In this document: one piece after another, positions 60,287 through 64,000 of the stretch
Position numbering within the stretch: the stretch's first letter is position 1
Layout: each line of letters opens with the position of its first letter
Assembly: GCF_004297405.1 (NCBI RefSeq)
Contig: NZ_SCVC01000006.1
Coordinates: 248,001-312,000, forward strand
Source: Reyranella sp.
Lineage (GTDB): Bacteria; Pseudomonadota; Alphaproteobacteria; Reyranellales; Reyranellaceae
Length of the DNA: 64,000 bases
Reading direction: 5' to 3'
Made by a program: the position numbers and the translations under genes
Notes under the pieces: model-generated
The model's database searches: none
Told to the model about the DNA's origin: nothing
The model's input: the letters and a program-made list of their open reading frames with translations, nothing else

Positions 60287-61354
60287 ATGAACATGAAGAG
60301 ACGCCACCTTGTAGGTGGTGCTTCCGCTTTCACCCTGGCTTCGGGTTCATCCGCAGCTTTTGGACAGAGCAAGCCTGCTGCTTGCTCGCTGGTTGCGTCT
60401 GTGGCCGATGCGACGGGCTTCGAGGCGGCTCTGCGTGCAAAGCTCGCGACGGGCGACGTACTGAACTGGACCGGCGGCAACGTACGCCTGAAACGTCCGA
60501 TTACGATCGACGTGACGCATAGCATGGTCGGAGCCGGTGTCGATCTGAACGGCGCCAAAGTGATTGCTGATTTCAACGATGCGAAACAGCGGGCAATCAC
60601 GATACGCATTCCTCCAGGGCACAAGAAGGTCGCCGTGCGCGGCCTGAAGTTCTTCAACGGCACCATCATAGCCGAGAGCCCGGCGCTGGATGCCTTGGGA
60701 TTGATATGCCTGACAAATCAAAGCTGGATCTACAGCTGGAAGATCATGAACCTGGACATCGAACAGTTCGCGCGGGACGGGCTGTTCTTCGCCGGAAGCG
60801 TGTTCGAGGGTGAGTTGCACGCCGTCACCTGCGCGAGCAACGGCCGCAACGGCATGACCTTTCGGAACGACGGTCCGAAAGAAGATACGGGCATTGTCTC
60901 CGCCATCGCGATCTTCGGCGGCCAGATGCGGAAGAATGGCAATGCAGGCATCGAGACTCAAAGTGCCATCCCCTACCAGGAGCCGCGGGACCTCAATCTC
61001 CGGCAGACCCACTTCGTCGACAACAAGGGGCCAGGGTTGAATGCGGCCGCCGGCTTCTCCAGGGCCGAGGGCTGCGGCTTCGTGAACAACGGCGGATGTG
61101 GCATCAATCTGATGAACGAAGGCCGCATGACCGACTGCCGTGGCGGCACGCACGGCCTGCAGCCCTATCTGGTGAAGGCCTTCTTCAACAACGGCGGGCT
61201 GATCATGGATGGCTGCCGTATCGAGGGCTTCACCGGCTTCGAGGGCAAGATGAAGTTGGGCAAGATCAGCGGCACGGGAACGGTAACGCTTCGGGACTCG
61301 GGCGAGAGTTCGGACCTCGACATCTCGGGCGACATCGCCGTGAAGGTGGTCTAA
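60287..61354 (+). CDS. Tat-exported right-handed beta-helix protein
   Basis: 355 aa from the ATG at 60287, with AAAGGAGG 8 nt upstream. KRRHLVGGASAFTLASGSS, ending AFGQS, is a twin-arginine signal peptide. The mature part has repeated coils of Asn/Gly-rich turns (VRGLKFFNGTIIAES, LDIEQFARDGLFFAGS, NNGGCGINLMNEGRMTDC), typical of pectate-lyase-like beta helices that bind or cleave polysaccharide. It may act on the same surface glycan as the esterase upstream; that is inference. Confidence 0.82.
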   Translation: MNMKRRHLVGGASAFTLASGSSAAFGQSKPAACSLVASVADATGFEAALRAKLATGDVLNWTGGNVRLKRPITIDVTHSMVGAGVDLNGAKVIADFNDAKQRAITIRIPPGHKKVAVRGLKFFNGTIIAESPALDALGLICLTNQSWIYSWKIMNLDIEQFARDGLFFAGSVFEGELHAVTCASNGRNGMTFRNDGPKEDTGIVSAIAIFGGQMRKNGNAGIETQSAIPYQEPRDLNLRQTHFVDNKGPGLNAAAGFSRAEGCGFVNNGGCGINLMNEGRMTDCRGGTHGLQPYLVKAFFNNGGLIMDGCRIEGFTGFEGKMKLGKISGTGTVTLRDSGESSDLDISGDIAVKVV

Positions 61355-61656
61355 CCGTTCTGACAAGAAAGCTGGAAGCGTTTGGAGGCGTTATACATGC
61401 CCCTCGCTGAATTCAGACGTCGTGGCCTCGACGGCGCCCTGTGTGCAAATTCCCATCCCTTCCAGGGGTTGCCAGCACAGGCTTTCTAGACGTCGGCCCA
61501 ATCTGAGCCTCCGCGCCGACTTTGTGCCGAAGCGGATTGGCATCCCGCTGCATGGCCTGCGGTGGCCGGGCTTTCATAAAAGTCCGCAAACATTAGCCCT
61601 TAACGGCGATCGCGATCCGCAGTCCGCAGTAATATCGGGTTTGTTGAACTCTCGCA

Positions 61657-61705
61657 TGGGGCAAGCCCGTATCGAGGGTTGGAACTCCTTCCTCTTTGCC
61701 CTTAT
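61657..61705 (+). pseudogene. Decayed 3' half of tRNA-Ser
   Basis: The segment matches the variable arm, T arm and acceptor end of the tRNA at 16718-16810, including an exact 15-nt CCCGTATCGAGGGTT (61666-61680) and CCTTCCTCT (61687-61695), with substitutions that break the T loop and the acceptor end. The 5' half is absent. It looks like a displaced tRNA end left by an old integration, in the same orientation as the intact gene 45 kb away. Confidence 0.75.
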
Positions 61706-61815
61706 CCCACCTCCGAAAACACTTAACTATGGCTTGCTCTGCTGGCAGGGCTAGAGGTCAACGCTTTATTTCGTTAGATTCAATCGGACTGAAATGAACG
61801 GGTGGGTGGGGAGAG

Positions 61816-61926
61816 ATGCAGGATGGAGTGTTTTTGAGTTTTGTCGTCGGGCTTGTTGGTGGACCGGCAGCCACACTTCTACTGGTCGGGGCGCTTTGGC
61901 TCTTGCCGGACAGGTACTGGCGATGA
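61816..61926 (+). CDS. 36-aa single-span membrane protein
   Basis: Starts at an ATG with GGTGGGGAGAG before it. The chain has two short hydrophobic runs, VFLSFVVGLVGG and ATLLLVGALWLL, ending in DRYWR. Its TGA overlaps the ATG of the next short frame. Too short for the usual gene finders; the ribosome-binding site and composition support it. Confidence 0.45.
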   Translation: MQDGVFLSFVVGLVGGPAATLLLVGALWLLPDRYWR

Positions 61927-62048
61927 TCGAGCAGATTCTGTTCGGCCTGTTGGGCGGCATCTGCGGAACGGCAATTACACTGTGGGTCTTGCAGGTGATC
62001 GAGAACCGGCGCCAGCGCCAGACCTACAGGAACCTGCACGACCTCTAG
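61923..62048 (+). CDS. 41-aa single-span membrane protein, coupled to the preceding frame
   Basis: Starts at the ATGA overlap with the preceding stop. One membrane segment (ILFGLLGGICGTAITLWVLQVI) is followed by a basic tail (ENRRQRQTYRNL), giving an N-out/C-in single span by the positive-inside rule. Family not recognised. Small coupled membrane proteins of this kind can be holin-, toxin- or transporter-accessory-like. Confidence 0.45.
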   Translation: MIEQILFGLLGGICGTAITLWVLQVIENRRQRQTYRNLHDL

Positions 62049-62168
62049 CCGGCGCCCGCCATGGGTGTCGTGACGCACGCGACGTCGTGGCGCCACCACT
62101 GGTAATGCGGCGATGGACTTCCCGTGAAGGATCGCGCTCTATGCTCCGGTTGGATAGGGGGAGATCAT

Positions 62169-62555
62169 ATGCGGCGTGCTCTTGTAGTGGTGATGGCGAC
62201 CCTGGTGGCGGGGTGCGCCTTCGATACCGCGACTCTGAGCATGCCCAACGATTTCCGGAACAGTCCGATCCAATGGACCGCGACCTATCCTGGCTCCTAC
62301 GAAACGCTGTCGAACTGCATCGCCTCGCAGTATGCCGGTGAGCTTCGTGTCGCCCCGCAAGTCTATCCGACGGTCCAACGCTCAAGCATTCTGTTGTCGA
62401 GCGGCAGTGGCGCCGATGCCGAATTCCAGGTCAAGCAGATCAATGCGGCATCGAGCCAGGTGACGTGGCAGCGGGCTACCGGCCTGTTCGGAAGCGGGCT
62501 GAGCGACCGTACGGCCCGCGAGCGCGCCGACAAATGTGGTGGCGCGACGGGCTAG
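62169..62555 (+). CDS. Small hypothetical lipoprotein
   Basis: 128 aa with AGGGGGAGA before the ATG. The lipobox LVAGC places the lipidated Cys at residue 16. The body has two further cysteines (SNCIAS and DKCGG) and an alternating pattern of beta strands. No recognised family. It stands alone on the plus strand, convergent with the small membrane protein at 62557. Confidence 0.7.
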   Translation: MRRALVVVMATLVAGCAFDTATLSMPNDFRNSPIQWTATYPGSYETLSNCIASQYAGELRVAPQVYPTVQRSSILLSSGSGADAEFQVKQINAASSQVTWQRATGLFGSGLSDRTARERADKCGGATG

Positions 62556-62556
62556 C

Positions 62557-62769
62557 TTACTTCGGGGCAGCCTCGCCGCGACGCACGCCGCCTGCTGTCT
62601 CCTCGCGCTTCACTTCGGGGAACAGCCACATGGCGAACACCATGAAGGCACCGAGAAAGAGCACGAGATGCTGAATCCGATCGTGGCCCAGCGCGCGCTG
62701 GAAAAAGAAGGCGGCGATCGCCACGAGTATCACGACTACCGATAGCGCCAGTTTGATCCGTACAGGCAT
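62557..62769 (-). CDS. Small membrane protein with two spans
   Basis: 70 aa with segments LALSVVVILVAIAAFFF and HLVLFLGAFMVFAMWLF, and a charged tail. It begins 17 nt after the sterol-desaturase-family gene stop, so the two are co-transcribed. Function unknown. Confidence 0.6.
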   Translation of the reverse strand: MPVRIKLALSVVVILVAIAAFFFQRALGHDRIQHLVLFLGAFMVFAMWLFPEVKREETAGGVRRGEAAPK

Positions 62770-62786
62770 CGCAGGCCTCCGCTCGC

Positions 62787-63587
62787 CTATTCGGCAGGTG
62801 CGATTGAACCGGCTTGCGTCAGGACCGCCGGTCGCGGCGTGCGCGACGTCCGACGCATGTCCTTCCGCACGAACCTGGTGCTGTAGCCGTTGAAGAGGTG
62901 GCCGAGCAGGCCGCGCTTGAGATCGGAGGTACCGAACAGCCAGTCCATGACCGGGAAGGTCAGGTTCATGTTCCGCTCCATCATGATCGACTGGTTATGA
63001 TGTGCGGTGTGGTGCCGCCGGATCGTATTGACGAACGGCATGTTGCGCACGAACCAGTTCTCATCGACGTGACAGCAGAAGTGCATGAACTCGTAGATGA
63101 GATACATCGACGTGGTCGTGCTGATCAGCAGCCAGCCGACATTGGGGGAGATCAGCCAGCCCAGGATCATCGCCGGCACGATCGACATCAGAGTGAAAGT
63201 TACCAGCGCATAGGGTGGGAAGAAGGTGACGCGCCAGTCGTTGTGGTTGGCAAAGCGCATCTCCTGCTCGGTGAAAAACTGGTGATGCATCAAGGTGTGG
63301 CGGTTGTAGATCGCGCGGAACGCCTTGATCTGCGACGGTCGATGCATGACGTAGCGGTGGATCCACCATTCGAAGAAGTTGGCCGCCAGGAAAGTGATCG
63401 GCACGATCAGCCACTCCCACCAGCGCGGGCTCTCTATGTTGGCGCCGTAGATGAAAAGTGCCGTCAATCCGATGACGTAGATGACGAAGACGTGTAGCCA
63501 GCCATTGTACCAGCCGGCAATGCGCTTCCTGTAGGTGGCGCGGTACTGCCGCTGCCTGTCGGTCATCGGGCTGGTCGCGATCTCCAT
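62787..63587 (-). CDS. Sterol desaturase/fatty acid hydroxylase-family di-iron enzyme
   Basis: 266 aa with four to five membrane segments. Histidine clusters are HRYVMHR, HTLMHHQFF, HFCCHVDEN and HHTAHHN, which make the di-iron site of PF04116. Such enzymes hydroxylate or desaturate lipids or sterols/carotenoids in the membrane using oxygen. The small membrane protein downstream may be an accessory. The substrate cannot be told. Confidence 0.9.
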   Translation of the reverse strand: MEIATSPMTDRQRQYRATYRKRIAGWYNGWLHVFVIYVIGLTALFIYGANIESPRWWEWLIVPITFLAANFFEWWIHRYVMHRPSQIKAFRAIYNRHTLMHHQFFTEQEMRFANHNDWRVTFFPPYALVTFTLMSIVPAMILGWLISPNVGWLLISTTTSMYLIYEFMHFCCHVDENWFVRNMPFVNTIRRHHTAHHNQSIMMERNMNLTFPVMDWLFGTSDLKRGLLGHLFNGYSTRFVRKDMRRTSRTPRPAVLTQAGSIAPAE

Positions 63588-63832
63588 GGAATCGTCTCCG
63601 TCTTTCCGTGGCGCGAGGGCCTGCGTCCGTCTGACATATCACCAATCTATTAGAGCGGCAATGCCGCTCCTGCGGGCAGAATGCACTTGTTGAGAGGCTC
63701 CTTGTATATCCATGATATGGCAGGTGCGCGCGGCAGAGACTTTCGTCGAAGTGGGAGGAATGCGATGCGGCACACCCTTCGTGCCTTCTCGAAGCTGGCC
63801 GGCGCCAGCATTGCCGACCAGTGGAGAGCGAG

Positions 63833-64000
63833 ATGAAACGATATGTCGGCGACCGGACGATCGATGGCGTCAAGGTGACCGTCGATGAGGTTCCGCTCAA
63901 CCCGCGGACCGATGTGGCGGAGTACAGCAAGAACGGCTTCGAATGGAGCTATGAAGGGCCGGAGCCACGGCAGCTGGCACTGGCTCTGCTGGTCGACCAT
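63833..64000 (+). CDS. DUF6166 domain protein (5' part only)
   Basis: 56 codons are in the window before it ends. The frame, with GGAGAGCG before the ATG, reads KRYVGDRTIDGVKVTVDEV, then PLNPRTDVAEYSKNGFEWSYEGPEP and LALALLVDH, the pattern of DUF6166, a small domain of unknown function. It is divergent from the sterol desaturase-type gene. Confidence 0.8.
   Translation, partial: MKRYVGDRTIDGVKVTVDEVPLNPRTDVAEYSKNGFEWSYEGPEPRQLALALLVDH

Overview
The window is a piece of a GC-rich alphaproteobacterial chromosome. Several Liv-type (branched-chain amino acid family) ABC operons, YfcG-like glutathione transferases, LLM monooxygenase, DUF6166 and sterol desaturase genes suggest a Rhodospirillales/Hyphomicrobiales soil organism such as Reyranella or a bradyrhizobial relative. 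The genus is an inference from gene style only.

Layout. Positions 1-16.7 kb look like ordinary chromosome: a CobW-family GTPase cut by the window edge, a Tat-exported cyclase-family protein, a secreted serine hydrolase, a complete livHMGF set with a convergent Tat-exported binding protein, LLM oxidoreductase, DUF1993, two GST paralogs, a YafY/WYL regulator beside small fold proteins, DUF2076, DUF3574 lipoprotein, Dps, argE and tRNA-Ser(GCT). Positions 16.8-31.1 kb form an integrated element in the 3' end of tRNA-Ser. It is bounded by a 20-bp direct repeat (16793-16812 and 31067-31086) and has matching 22-bp putative integrase arm sites inside both ends. It carries a DUF6538-type tyrosine integrase, a small serine recombinase, a minus-strand block of T7-like podovirus genes (gp13-like, frameshifted gp14-like, P-loop ATPase, small coupled ORFs) without capsid or tail genes, a degenerate ~82-bp tandem repeat array, and two defence-type genes near its ends (AlbA_2/Schlafen and AbiJ-like).

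Positions 31.1-39 kb hold a GNAT acetyltransferase, pyruvate formate-lyase, its radical SAM activase, an AspT-type transporter, an OprD-like porin and a lipoprotein, preceded by an FNR/FixK-like box, so probably a low-oxygen module. Positions 39.8-55.3 kb hold a TetR regulator with a 16-bp palindromic operator and a long divergent operon: two amidohydrolase paralogs around an alpha/beta hydrolase, a second Liv transporter whose LivF is fused to a Tm-1-like (UPF0261) domain, a PEP-hydrolase-type TIM barrel, a flotillin-like protein, and SRPBCC and SRPBCC-quinone oxidoreductase proteins.

Positions 55.5-61.7 kb form a lower-GC accessory segment. It contains a radical SAM enzyme lacking the usual SPASM cysteines, a 106-aa upstream partner, a divergent putative 2OG-Fe(II) oxygenase with a tandem-repeat intergenic region, a decayed Bug-type gene, an SGNH esterase and a Tat-exported beta-helix protein. 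It is flanked by an att-flank-like sequence (55481) and a decayed tRNA-Ser 3' half (61657). These suggest repeated integration at this tRNA, making 16.8-61.7 kb a composite accessory region. After 61.8 kb come two tiny coupled membrane ORFs, a lipoprotein, a sterol desaturase-type gene and a partial DUF6166 gene.

The best candidates for something undescribed are the radical SAM / 106-aa protein / 2OG-oxygenase-like locus, the capsid-less podovirus-derived integrative element, and the split Tm-1 module welded to a Liv transporter.
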